NCBI GenBank assembly: GCA_016647705.1
Contig: CM028334.1
Location: forward strand, 2,046,001-2,110,000
Direction of reading: 5' to 3'
DNA length: 64,000 bases
Source: Eucommia ulmoides
Lineage: Eukaryota; Streptophyta; Magnoliopsida; Garryales; Eucommiaceae
Shown: positions 1-10,189 of the stretch, piece by piece
Layout of the letters: each line of letters opens with the position of its first letter
How positions within the stretch are numbered: the first letter of the stretch is position 1
The notes under the pieces: generated by a model
What the model was told of the DNA's origin: nothing
The model's database searches: none
Seen by the model: the letters and a program-made list of their open reading frames with translations, nothing else
Program-made: the position numbers and the translations under genes

Positions 1-548
1 ACCTCTGATTCATGCTAACATGTGCATAGTGGGTATTGTGCGAGATAACTTATCAAATTCAGAAGCAAATAGCATCAAACCAGTAAGAAGCAAAGAATTC
101 AGAAAACACAATTGAGCAATTTGCAGTTCAGCTATAAAGAAATAAAATGAAGCTAAGGCTTATAGGAAAAATTTAGCTAGGCCAATCCAAGGTATCAATT
201 ACAATTTTGCTTTGATTGATCAAAACTCACTTACCATAGCAACCTCAAAGCCTCCACCGCGAGCTTCTCCATATTTAGATCGCGTTTGTTTGGGTTTTGA
301 AAAAGAACTGAAGCATAAATATGAGACAACTTCGTTTTGTACCTCTGTTTTATGTAGGAAAAAACATAATTGAAAAAACACACAAAGAAACAGAATTAAA
401 AATAGAACCAAAAGGGCAAAAAGAAAAACATTCAAGCAAATCTATCACAACATTCGAGTATGTTTTTTTGTCAAAAATGGTTTCGCATTGATTTTAGGTG
501 GTGTTGCGGTGCTTGGTTGCACGGATTTAGAATTGGAGAAGTGTATAC
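1..548. other. Left edge, no firm gene
   Basis: AT-rich sequence with no gene I can name. On the minus strand a short open segment ends near position 232 in a good splice donor (ATG then GTAAGTGAG), preceded by codons reading SKYGEARGGGFEVAM. It could be an exon of a gene continuing to the left of the window, but no family was recognised and no matching acceptor is clear. Confidence 0.3.
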
Positions 549-552
549 ATAC

Positions 553-593
553 CTTTATAGCATGGGATGAATATCATGCCCATTGGAGATATT
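553..593 (-). pseudogene. Exon fragment of ureidoglycolate/allantoate amidohydrolase
   Basis: A 41-nt minus-strand exon bounded by an acceptor (CCTTGCAG) and a donor (GTATGTATAC). In the split-codon frame it reads ISPMGMIFIPCYK. That is the conserved segment following the GAGHD metal-site region of plant ureidoglycolate amidohydrolase (UAH; M20-type metallopeptidase fold, last step of purine ureide breakdown). No other exon lies next to it in the correct order. The terminal UAH exon lies at higher coordinates on the same strand, which is upstream in transcription, so this is a scrambled fragment and not a working gene. The family call rests on remembered sequence. Confidence 0.55.
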
Positions 594-1039
594 CTGCAAG
601 GATTCAATGTTGAAATGATTAGCTTCTATTTGATGCGCTTCTTTTTCTTCTTTACTTGGAATATACACCAAAAAGATTGAAAACTTTACATGCAGCAAAT
701 TAGGTGGTGTTTCAGTTCCCAGATTTCTACAGAAATAGCAATTGAGGAACAATTATGTTCTCAGAATATTATTCTGAAAAACTATAAACTGAATAGATAT
801 AGATTTTTGTGTTCTCATAAAATTCTTGATGAATACAAAAACATTTCAATAGTAGAGGAATGGCCGATAATCTCGCTACGTCCAAAAGGTGACTAACTTA
901 TTTGAGAGAAAAATCAATAAAAACCATAATGAGTCAAATTCAACACCCAAAATCGATCAAATTCAACTAAAATAAGAAAAAAAAAAAAAGGATCAAAATT
1001 TAACCAAACAGTACCTAATTACCGTTGTTTAAGGCATCA
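594..1039. other. Unassigned AT-rich stretch
   Basis: Short open frames on both strands, none with recognisable domains. No element termini seen. Confidence 0.5.
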
Positions 1040-1126
1040 ACGAAGAGACAATTTGGCAAGCGTAGCACCAATACCTTAAGCCCACTGGCTATGTCTTTGG
1101 TTGAGGCAAAGATCTATTTTGAGCCG
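1040..1126 (-). pseudogene. Decayed terminal exon of UAH-like amidohydrolase
   Basis: The minus strand reads FASTKDIASGLKVLV, then after a one-base deletion ATLAKLSL. This matches the C-terminal end of plant ureidoglycolate amidohydrolase (SSPEDMANGVKVLALTLAKLSL-like). An in-frame TAG lies just upstream of the recognisable part. The stop and frameshift make it non-functional. It is 450 bp upstream, in transcription order, of the exon that should precede it, so the two pieces come from a rearrangement or from two partial copies. Confidence 0.5.
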
Positions 1127-1187
1127 ATTTTTGTTCTAAATTTTTAAGCTGCAAATCACTTTAATTCGATAAAAACATTCAAGCAAA

Positions 1188-1236
1188 TTTATATAAACTA
1201 ATATTTTTAAAAATATAAATTTTCGGGGGCATTACA
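1188..1236 (-). repeat. LTR end relic at the left edge of unit A
   Basis: These 49 bp, ending in CATTACA, match the last part of the inverted LTRs ending at 14495 and 32343. In all three places the same unit sequence follows (a T run, then GGTTAATTTAGCC or close to it). Unit A therefore starts inside a truncated copy of that LTR, and the LTR/unit junction already existed before the units multiplied. Confidence 0.7.
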
Positions 1237-2061
1237 TTTTTTTTGGTTAATTTAGCCAAATATATAGATGAAAATTTATTTTATTTTATTTTGTCTTTAT
1301 AAAAATAATAGAAGTAGAGAGAGAAAGGGGGAGAAAATGTTAGTTTTTCTCAAATATTACCTTTAAACATTAAATTTAAATTAAAAAATATATAATTAAA
1401 AAAAAAAAACTTATTTTTATATTTTTTTTGAACAAAATATGAATTTCTCCTTTTAGTTAAGAGTAGAACGATTATGCAGATTTTTAAAATAGAGGGATTA
1501 AAATAAAATAAGATCAAAGTAGAAGGGTCAAAAAGCGTTAACCCATAATAAAATCATAGATATCAAAGTGATGTACATTCACAAAGTACTTTTTTCTTCC
1601 CCATTCTTGTTGTACCAACCAGACAATTTTAATTCTCTTAGACTTGGTTGGCATTTCCCCAAATTGGACCCCATCCATCACTTATTGCCTTTTTCAGGTG
1701 AAATGTTTTTGTTTTTCATTTATTGTTTATAAAAATATATATTTGAATCAAAATAGAAACGGAATCATAACGAGAAAAATAAGAAGAAAAATAATAGGAT
1801 AAATTATTTTTAAGAGTAAAATAAATAAATAAAATCAATTTGTTCCTAGAAAACTTGAAAAAGAAATAGGTACATTTTTTGTTGATGTCTAAATTCGGCC
1901 CACACACCCAGTTGGTCTTGGCAGTACATACGCGAAAATTTCTTATTGAGGTGGAGGACTTGAGTACGAAATTCATTATTCCCAAGGCGCTTCGCGGTCA
2001 GCAGCCATCTTTCATAGTCAAAGCTCTATTTTTTGTTTTTGAGCATATTTCAATTTGTTAG

Positions 2062-2103
<42 letters not shown>

Positions 2104-2794
2104 ACACTAAACAATAAACAAACAAGTTGTTAGTTGTTGCCAAAGTCATTAATTATAGTAAACTTATTGGGAGGTTGAGAGAAGTAGGTGGTTGATCTCA
2201 AAAACGACAATTAGTCTTTGGGCAATAATGATGATGAGCAATGTCTTTGCAATTTCTAAGGTATATATACACACACTTCATTTTACCCTCGTTCACTTAA
2301 AAAAATTACGCGGTATATAATTCTAATTTTTAATAAAGTGAAAAACTATTTTTTTTCAATTTAAATTAATAGTATGCTTTATAATAAAAAATTAAATTAA
2401 AATTATAATAAAAGATCAATTTCGTTTATTTTATCTAGACTGGATGAAAAATTTAACTCCATAAATTTTTAAGTTACAGGAAAAAATTAATTTTGTATTT
2501 TATTTAAAATTAAAAGTAGATAAAATATAATTTTTAAATGGAGAAATAAAGTGATAATTAGCAAGGGAATAAAAAATAATCTACACCAATTTTGATGACT
2601 TCACCAACCCCATATACACACATCTTTACCTAGTCAAAAGTATTGATTTAGCCACAACTCGAACACCACATCCAAACAATCACTTCAAAAATTTTCCTCC
2701 AATATTTTAAGGAGTAATTGCCTTTTAGCCCCTTCTACTTTGATTGTGTTTCATTTTATTTCTCTTACTTTAAAGATATGCGCTTTTATAATTA
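1237..2794. repeat. Unit A spacer, first part
   Basis: Non-coding AT-rich spacer of the tandem array. Landmark phrases recur in B, C, D and partly E and F: CCCCATTCTTGTTGTA at 1600, GGGAGGTTGAGAGAAGTAG at 2169 and CACCAACCCCATATA at 2603. It has an uninterrupted A run at 2062-2100. No coding potential seen. It is broken at 2794 by an insertion absent from the other units. Confidence 0.75.
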
Positions 2795-3481
2795 CTAGGT
2801 GAAGAGCAATAAAATCCATGAAATAAGTAGTGCTTTAAATTAGAAAATTATTATATATATATATATATTGATTAAGTAGTTACTACCTACAACTAACGGA
2901 AATACATTTTTTTTTTCTAACCCTCTAATTGCACCTTAATTTAATGACACTTTTTGACGAACAACAAACAAACAATATAAAATACAAATTGGGTCTAACC
3001 CTCTAATGCACCTCAATTTAATGACATTTTTTTGCAAATAACAAACAAACAATATAAAATACAAATTGGGTCTAACCCTATTTTTAAAAAGTAATAAAAA
3101 TTAAAATAAAACATTATAAACATGAAAAATCTACGGATAGGAATGTGAGTGAAACGATTCGTTAATACATAACTTGTATATTCCATGAAGGAAGAATACA
3201 ATTTAACGAAAAAAGAATATAGAATCATGTATAATATTGGTTAGCTAAATAATGTGCAATGCTCAGTATTGTGTTTTTATGTTGACATACGACTCATGAT
3301 GAAGTGCAAAGTTGTAAGGGCAGACAATTGTCGAAACAACGTTGGATAGGCAAAGAAAAATTTAAAATCTTCAAGAGAAAAGTTCACAGGAATGATATAT
3401 ACAAGTTAAATGATGCATACTCACAAAGCTAATTCAAAGTTTCAATAAAGTTATTTCTTACGGATTAAGGAAATATATAAC

Positions 3482-3602
3482 CTTAGTCGAATTTTTCATA
3501 AGGTCTTTAGCGGAGGAACCAAGGAAGCTTTCGGCATTAGGTCCAAATAAAGAAACAATTATGTTTCCGCTTTGAACACGAACTTCAACGTCAACACGAT
3601 AC
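3482..3602 (-). pseudogene. Exon encoding RPA70-like C-terminal OB-fold segment
   Basis: A 121-nt open exon between an acceptor (ATGCAG) and a donor (GTTATAT). It reads YRVDVEVRVQSGNIIVSLF, then GPNAESFLGSSAKDLMKN. The pattern (tyrosine-arginine strand, charged strand, S-L-F-G-P-x-A-E, then G-x-S-A-x-x-L) resembles the replication factor A C-terminal domain of large RPA subunits. Plant Helitrons often carry RPA-like genes, which fits the context, but host RPA-like genes are also numerous. Only this exon is recognisable. Confidence 0.45.
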
Positions 3603-3999
3603 CTGCATTTTATTTTTTTAACATTGAACGGCAATAAGTAAATGTTGGCGACATTCGTTCATTATTTGTCTTCTTCTTTGTTTTTATTCCCCAAATTTTG
3701 GAAGAGGAAACGAAATCTATAAAAGATAGGAAGTTTGACATAAACCTCTTATAAAGATTAAGAAAGAGAACCCAAAACTTTTTTTTTTTTAAATCTATGT
3801 TTCTTTTATTTATGTTTGTTTAAAATTCAAACATGATGGTCCAAAAATAGTCTTGTTAACCATTGTTTTTAACCCAAGATACAAGATAGATTTGACAAAT
3901 TTGACAAATTTAAAGAGAATAAATTGAATGCAAATAAATAATGATGAAAAATAACTCTTATGGAAATATATGTTTGTTTACAAGCAAAAGTAGAAAAAA

Positions 4000-4170
4000 A
4001 AAAAAAATTCTCCAGTAATGTAAAGATGACCTCTTATCTTAATGTTATCCCTATCAAGTACCTCGTAATCCAAAAGAATTTGATTGAGAAAATTTAGGGG
4101 CAGAGATTTAAGTCCATCAATCTCCCAAAGTATAATAATTGGAAAAAATAAAAAATACGGTACCATTTGG
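4000..4170 (-). pseudogene. Exon-like open segment, possible OB-fold/DUF223-like
   Basis: Minus-strand open frame reading EIDGLKSLPLNFLNQILL then DYEVLDRDNIKIRGHLYITG. The 'LDRDNIKIRGHL' strand pattern is like that of DUF223/RPA DNA-binding domain A (a V-L-x-D-x-x-G-x-K-I-x-A-x-I type strand pair). It lies downstream (minus strand) of the eEF1B-gamma fragment and upstream of the RPA-like exon, so it may belong with the latter. Assignment is weak. Confidence 0.25.
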
Positions 4171-4551
4171 GTAACAATTTTTTTTAAAGTATTTTTATTT
4201 AACTAAAAGTCCTTCTACTTGAAAGCAAAAACACAAATTGTAAAGTTTGTTTGATAATAGATAGATAATCCTTAGTTTTACACATGCACCTCTGGGTAAA
4301 TACTAAATAGGAAGAGGTAATAGGCATGTAAAAGTAAATAGCTGAAAACAACAATCGACCATCCCATTTGGCTTATCTCAACCTCGACCACAACATGCAA
4401 TGGGCATATATTCATCACTATTAGCCAGATAAACCGATTGAGAACAAATGTATAGTCATGGAATTCACCTCCACCCACATCCCCAGCTTGCCCAACCAAC
4501 AGAAAAATAACAGGTAATGCAAATATCTCATCTCAGACATACTTAGCATAC

Positions 4552-4701
4552 ATTGACATTGGGATTCAGCTTGAGAAACTCAAGGGTTTTAGTAGTAACA
4601 ACCATCTCAAAATTCTGGGCCACCTCGTTTTTAACCCCAGAATATTATGCAACAATAAGTGCCTTCACGGTATTTTTGGTTGTTCTTGTAGCATGCAAGA
4701 C
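4552..4701 (-). pseudogene. eEF1B-gamma N-terminal (GST-like) exon fragment
   Basis: The minus strand reads VLHATRTTKNTVKALIVA, an in-frame TAA, YSGVKNEVAQNFEM, then VVTTKTLEFLKLNPN. This is the start of translation elongation factor 1B gamma (family pattern VLHAxxxNKNxxKxLIxAEYxGVxxxxxxNFEMGVxxKTPEFLKxNP). The stop replaces the glutamate of AEY. The next segment at 4270-4500 on the same strand is open but only faintly similar to the following part of the protein. Upstream initiation codons are missing. It is an inactivated captured fragment inside the unit A insertion. Confidence 0.7.
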
Positions 4702-6392
4702 CTACACATATTAAAAAAAATTAAAAAACATCCCAAAGCAAGTCTTATAAATAAAAAATATATATGAATCACAAATATTGTATTGAAGTTCTTCAAAAAG
4801 GGAAAAAAAAGAACACATGAAAAAAGGTAAATAAGTGAAACACATTCAACTTGAAACAAATACACCACACAAAACAAGGGGAAGTTAAAAAGAAGGCTTA
4901 TGAATGCTTTGAGTGACACAGGGTGTAAGTGACATAAGAAGTGTGAGTGAAAATATAACAAACATTGAATTTATCTTTGAAAGTAGAGATATTGAAGTTA
5001 ACCATATCACATGAGGTCAAGGTTGGTAGATCTCTGCATCTCAAATTCAATTGTTCTCTTTCTAATTCAAACATAAATCGACAAACTCCAATCGTCCTCA
5101 ATTATTGAGACATACACAAATAAATCACCCAACCGTCTACTCAATTGCTGAGGCAGACACAAATAAATCACAAACCTACACGATTGATATCACAGATTGA
5201 CATTCATGAAGAAATCACATTATAAACGATTACGTGGAGAAAATAAACAACTGAGAAATCAAGGTGCAATACGAGAGAACAATAATAAAAACTTACCAAC
5301 GCCATGGCTAAACAGGGAAGATACTCGCTTTCAACCACCAGACTTGCACATAAGCAATACGCACAAAACTTTGGGCCATTAATTGGTACAAATTTACATA
5401 GATTCTCATAAAAACGATAAAAAATTAAGTAAAAACGACGAACCTAGGCACACGAAGAATCCTTCTGAAAGAGCGAGCGCAACAACAATGAGGTGAAGAA
5501 TTGTATCTTGAAATAGAGAATGCGAAAGCTAGGAATATTAATCAAATGACACAAAAATAAAAATGAAAGTCATTGGTTTCATTTGCAAGTTCAATATATG
5601 ACTTTGTCTTCAATTGTAAAGGGTTCTTACTAAAAAAATTCTTTTTCTAAAACAATATTATAAAAACATTAATTTCAACTAATAGAGCCCATAATACGTA
5701 TTTACGACAACCATATGTATACAATTACACTTACTAAAGTGAAACATTGTCGTAAGAAAAGAAAAAAACATCAAATATTCTCATTTGGATAATAAAATAA
5801 TTTTGCTCCACTTGATTGAAATAATTCATTTTAAAATATTCAAATCAAGATTTTTTTTTTAGATATGGCCATTACATTCATTTAAAAACATTTATATCTT
5901 CTAGATGTTTTTTTTTAAAAGAATCTATGGACTTAATGATTGGCAAAAGAAAACAAATGGCCATGCTAAAAACTATGATTACAACCCAAGGTTTAGATAA
6001 TTTCATTTGCAAACCTAACCAAAAACTAAATTGAGAATCCTAACCAATATACAATAGTTGTCATAAATTGTCAAGGACTTAAACCTTGTCATTGTAAATC
6101 ATAATCTATATCAAAATTGGCAGTGTGTGATAGAGAAATCATAGACTCCTAAGATACTCTTAAAGTTTCATATCAAGATGCATACACCAGATTAATTGTA
6201 AGTAAGGCATGGTTATGTAATTGTATGCTTCATTTCAAAACATGCTTATTCTAATGGTTTCTACTTTCGAATCACTGAATTTGTCCTCATTCATGATTAA
6301 TTTAAGTTCAATTATCCTCAATATTAAATCATCAATTAAATTATTCACTATCTAATTACAATTACAGATTCATTACAGGAAGATGAATTTAC

Positions 6393-6610
6393 CTTAGGCT
6401 TTGAGAATATCCCAAGATCACCAGTGAGAGGGTTTTTAGCCTCCGCGACTTTGACGATCACGTTCGTTGTTCCCGGTAGCTTAAGTAACCCTAAATCAAG
6501 TGTTGTACTGACGGAATCAAAGATTTTAAGTTGTTGGAGCTTGGCATTTGCAATTCAGGCTGAAGTGGATCTTGAACCATAGATGCATTTCTTAGTTCTT
6601 TTGACTTCAG
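6393..6610 (-). pseudogene. Unidentified captured exon
   Basis: A 218-nt segment between an acceptor (GATCGCAG) and a donor (GTAAATTC). One frame is open except for a single TGA. It reads EVKRTKKCIYGSRSTSA, stop, IANAKLQQLKIFDSVSTT, then LGLLKLPGTTNVIVKVAEAK and NPLTGDLGIFSKPK. Good splice borders and continuous frame suggest a genuine gene origin. I do not recognise the family. It lies between the eIF1 and eEF1B-gamma fragments. Confidence 0.4.
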
Positions 6611-7311
6611 CTGCGATCTAATTGAGCAAAAAATATAAATGTATTATATAAAGTGAAACAATCCCTAATTGAGAAAAAAATTGTCCCTATAAAAAGTTCT
6701 TAAAAAAAGAACATATCTAAGGTGCATCACATCAGCGAACCCCATAAAGAATATACAGAATACGGAAGTAATTTTACAAGCAACCAAAAAATTCTATAAC
6801 AAATCCATGATAAGCCTATTAGGTAAGAACAAAACAAACACACTATCCTTTAACAATTATAAAATATAAACATTTGATATGAAAAATGAGAAGAAAAATT
6901 GCACACACTAACCTGATGAAACGAATCTATAAAGAGTGAATATCAATATACTTTTGCTTGCTTGAAAATTTAGATTCGGGTCATAAATTTTTGCAGACAA
7001 AAGTGGAAGTAAGAATTTGGAAAAGAATATGGACAAATTTAGAATATTCTATTCAAACAATTAGAACTCCAATTCCAGTCTTCAACTTGGGGTCATAAGA
7101 ATCATATTTATGCTAATTCAGCTTTACTTTCATTTAATTAAACACAATTCCAAACAAAATATAAATATAAATCTATTACATAAAAAAAATCCCTATTTGA
7201 CAAGTGAATGCTACAACATTTTTTTTAAAAAAGTTTTTGCTTGTAAAAAAAAATTAAAAAAACAAAACAATTAGTGCCCCAGAAAATCTAATTTTAAAGT
7301 CAGCTGCTCAC

Positions 7312-7406
7312 CTGCAGAGCTCTAGATCTTGGACAATAGTACCGTTGCAGCGAAACTTCTTTTTAAGGTTTTTGAGTATCTTGTTGTAGTTGTATTCCTT
7401 CTTCAA
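7312..7406 (-). pseudogene. eIF1 (SUI1) exon fragment
   Basis: A 95-nt exon between an acceptor (ATTACAG) and a donor (GTGAGCAG). It reads LKKEYNYNKILKNLKKKF then RCNGTIVQDLELCR. This is the core of initiation factor eIF1/SUI1 (family pattern LKKEFSYNKILKDLKKEFCCNGTVVQDPELG). Substitutions such as C to R before CNGT and P to L in VQDPEL look like relaxed constraint. The N-terminal QQRNGRKSLTTVQG exon and the C-terminal QLQGDQRKNV exon are not nearby. It sits near the 5' (minus-strand) end of the unit A insertion. Confidence 0.75.
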
Positions 7407-7668
7407 CTGTAATGTAACATCATTGTAGTAAATTAATTATATGAAAACATCTAGCAAGTACAAAATCAAAATTAAGTGCAATTGATATTAACATTTTTTA
7501 AATCTCAAGCCAACGAACCAAATCACATGGGTTTAAGAGCACATGGGTCATGATAATAAGTGAGATAAAATTAGTGACTTTTTGGAGAATATATATGTAA
7601 GCTAAGGACATTTTGGTAAAATCACATAACCAAATGAATAGTGCCCCATACCTTGCTTTATATAAGAG

Positions 7669-9016
7669 TAAGGAAATTGAAAATTGTTGTTTTTTTGTTT
7701 AACTTAGAGCAACTTTGACCCATTTAGACATTTGTAGTAGGTAAATGAATCAAATGACTCTCTGAAAAGTATTTTGTCTATTTCAAAACATGTTTTCACT
7801 CCAACGCAAATAAGAATTTACATTAACTATTTATTTATTTATTATTATTTTTTATTTGAAATTTTCAACTTTTATTTGAGTATAATAACAATGATATAAA
7901 AATAAAGTGAAAATAACATTAACTAACATTCAATTATTAAATTTGAACAATAAAAACACAATGAGGTATAATTAAATGAAATAATATTCAAAAAAATTGA
8001 GAAATAAATATTTGAATGATACATGTTAATTAAATAACCTAAACTAATTTAATTAAAATATCACACTTAAATTCAATAGCCAAATTAAATAACCCAAACC
8101 AACTTTGTACTCCAAATAACTAACATACTTAGCGCCATATTTTTTTGCCTAGAGGAAAGAAACTCTATAAATAGAGCTCATGTTTAAGGGTAGAGATATT
8201 TTGTCTACTTTAATGCCTAGTGGGTTGAAATTCATCTTTCCAACATTATTTAACCAAAATGATACTTAATTCATTTGCCTAACCTTTTACCTATTGGTTT
8301 GAGAAGATGAAGTTAACTTTTTCTCTTAAATTTTAAACGAAATGGACAACATACCCTTTATTTTAACTTTTTATTTTAACTTTATTTAAAAAATAAATAG
8401 AAAGAGAGGTGGAGAGAGAAAATATTAATTTTTCTTTTTATTACTATTAAATATTAATTTAAAAATAATGAAAAATTAAACTATTATATATATATATATA
8501 TATATATATTATTTTTTTCAATAAAACATAAATTTCTCGAGAGAGTAAAATGCAATTAACCCAAAATTTTAACTTAATGTTTGATTAGTATAAGCTACAT
8601 TATTTTTCATTGCGGTTTATTAACAAATCAAATAATATAATTCATTAACATGTTTAACACTATTTTTCAGTGGTGGTTGGTTGCCAGAGAAGGAGAATGG
8701 GGGAAAGAGGAGGGAGAAAATTATAAAATGAAAAGACAAAGAGAGATGTTTTAATATTTTAAAAAGGTTTAATATTTTAAAAAGGTAAAATAATGATTGA
8801 ATTAAATATTTTTTTAAGGGATGTAGGCTAGCACAAAGGGAACAAAATCCATGTTTTGTCAAAGGACTAAACTCACCCTGACAAAACCCTTTCCAGTTTG
8901 AAATCAGGTTCCAAATCTGATGTAAAACCTTCATTTCAGTTAAGAGATGAAATAGTTTGTATATGCATGCATAGAACATACTGAAACAAATAACTACTGA
9001 ACAAAAGCACACATAT
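7669..9016. repeat. Unit A spacer, second part
   Basis: Spacer continuing after the insertion, closely matching 16790-17570 plus 18715-19210 (B) and 25590-26890 (C). It contains a TA microsatellite near 8485-8510. At the same point B carries a Helitron. No coding sequence recognised. Confidence 0.7.
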
Positions 9017-9141
9017 TAACAACTGTTGCTGAATTTACATAGTTCCCCCCCTTCCCCCCCCCCCCCCCCCCCCCGGTCCCCAAAAAAAACCAAACACTTC
9101 ATGACTTCTGAAGAACTGCGTACTACCGATTGACCCCATCG
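9017..9141. repeat. C-tract 3' of the type I DC1 gene
   Basis: Contains C runs at 9045-9051 and 9054-9074, which are G runs on the gene's sense strand just after its end. C-rich tracts of varying length lie at the same place in B (19247-19256), C (about 26908-26920), F (about 48980-48998) and G (about 52531-52552). Confidence 0.7.
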
Positions 9142-9469
9142 TTATCTTCTTTTTTTGATTCCTCCGCTTTCATAATTCAACACAATGCAAGTGTATCTTG
9201 AATTTGACACATCGCATACACTCAAATATGCTGACATCATACCTATAAATAGATTCACTGCAGGAGTTGCACGTGGACTTCCATTTGGGTTTGACAAAGG
9301 CGAGAGGATGGGGGTGCAACTCGGTGTTGATGGTTGTCCCATACTTCAAGTTTCTATCAAAATAGCTGAAGGGGTGAATTGATTGGTCACACTCGATACA
9401 GTGGTAGAACAATTTATGGGGATCCAACTCTATCTCACAAATTTCACAAAAATATTCGGAAGGATGGTC
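9142..9469 (-). pseudogene. Type I DC1 gene, 3' remnant (unit A)
   Basis: Only the last two DC1 modules survive: [33 protein letters not shown], then [17 protein letters not shown] and FECMRCVKFKIHLHCVEL. A TGA follows HCVEL where unit B reads Gln, removing the acidic tail. DC1 modules are zinc-binding C1-like folds with two Cys/His sites. Here the paired C-x2-C and H-x2-C ligands are still present. The 5' two thirds of the gene is absent. Upstream (minus strand) lies plastid ycf2 DNA, then a second copy of 183 bp of this exon. It is a pseudogene and nearly identical to 26982-27309. Confidence 0.85.
9287..9469 (-). repeat. 183-bp direct duplication, copy 1 (unit A)
   Basis: Starts GGGTTTGACAAAGG and ends GGAAGGATGGTC. 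It encodes DHPSEYFC through LAFVKP on the minus strand. The second copy is at 10007-10189, the same length, on the other side of the ycf2 fragment. It behaves like an unusually long target duplication. Confidence 0.9.
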
Positions 9470-10006
9470 GTTGGAATAGATTCCATTTTGAGAGAGTTGA
9501 AAAAACACTATCTCGTTGAAAGGTTCTATACATCTGCCCTTTCTTAACACATTTTTTTAGACTCCGTTTTTTCCTCTTTTTAGATGGTAAACATTTATCA
9601 GAACATGGAGCGTGAATCAAACCCACATTTGAATTGAAATTGAGATACTGATGCAAGTTCTTCCCTTCAGAATCAGATAGATTCATATCTGAAAGAGGTT
9701 GAAAATCAGTTATTTACAAATTGCCTATTTGTCCCTCTTTTAGAGATGTTCCAGAAATGTTTGCGATCGAGTAAATAGCTCTACGAACGAATGGATCGGA
9801 TCGACTTGGAAAATGGAATGATTTGGACAAGTTATACGTTTCGTCACCACTTTGTGAAAAATCGTTAGGTATGAATATGTTAGATACCTGCGACTCAATT
9901 GATGAAATAGTATCTCTCCCCCAAAAAGCAGTTTTTTTTTTTTTTTTTATACAAATGAACAAGATATCGAGGAATTGTCCATACATAAAATGAGAATTAT
10001 TGATAC
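9470..10006 (-). pseudogene. ycf2: Nuclear plastid DNA: ycf2 fragment
   Basis: The minus strand carries phrases diagnostic of plastid Ycf2: [69 protein letters not shown] and [19 protein letters not shown], ending in SKWNLFQ. They come from one contiguous region of ycf2 but now lie in different frames, with an A run near 9931-9948 and small indels, so no protein can be made. The fragment is 537 bp and on the same strand as the DC1 gene. It is bounded on both sides by a 183-bp direct copy of DC1 exon sequence. The same fragment of the same length is at 27310-27846. Confidence 0.9.
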
Positions 10007-10189
10007 GGGTTTGACAAAGGCGAGAGGATGGGGGTGCAACTCGGTGTTGATGGTTGTCCCATACTTCAAGTTTCGATCAAAATAGCAGAAGGGGTGAATT
10101 GATTGGTCACACTCGATACAGTGGTAGAACGATTTATTGGGATCCAACTCTATCTCACAAATTTCACAAAAATATTCGGAAGGATGGTC
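10007..10189 (-). repeat. 183-bp direct duplication, copy 2 (unit A)
   Basis: Second copy of the DC1 exon block (minus strand, DHPSEYFC to LAFVKP). Its right edge is fused directly to the copia element, with no 5' part of the DC1 gene beyond. It has a few substitutions against copy 1. Confidence 0.9.

Larger units (their letters stand above)
2795..7668 (-). mobile_element. Probable Helitron carrying fragments of several host genes
   Basis: About 4.87 kb present only in unit A. In B, C, D and F the flanks (TGCGCTTTTAT and AAATTGAAAA) are separated by only about 20 bp. Read on the minus strand it begins TCTTATATAAAGCAAGG, like many plant Helitrons, and ends in CTAG next to a T. No terminal inverted repeat or long target duplication is visible. 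It holds exon-like pieces of unrelated genes (7312-7406, 6393-6610, 4552-4701, 3482-3602), all on the element's own strand, as expected for Helitron gene capture. No Rep/helicase frame was found, so it would be non-autonomous. The 3' hairpin is not obvious and the base before the TC start is not A, so the class call is tentative. The insertion itself is clear. Confidence 0.5.

Noticed and set aside
8485..8510. TA repeats as regulatory elements
   Set aside because: Simple microsatellites at several positions in the units; nothing links them to a promoter.
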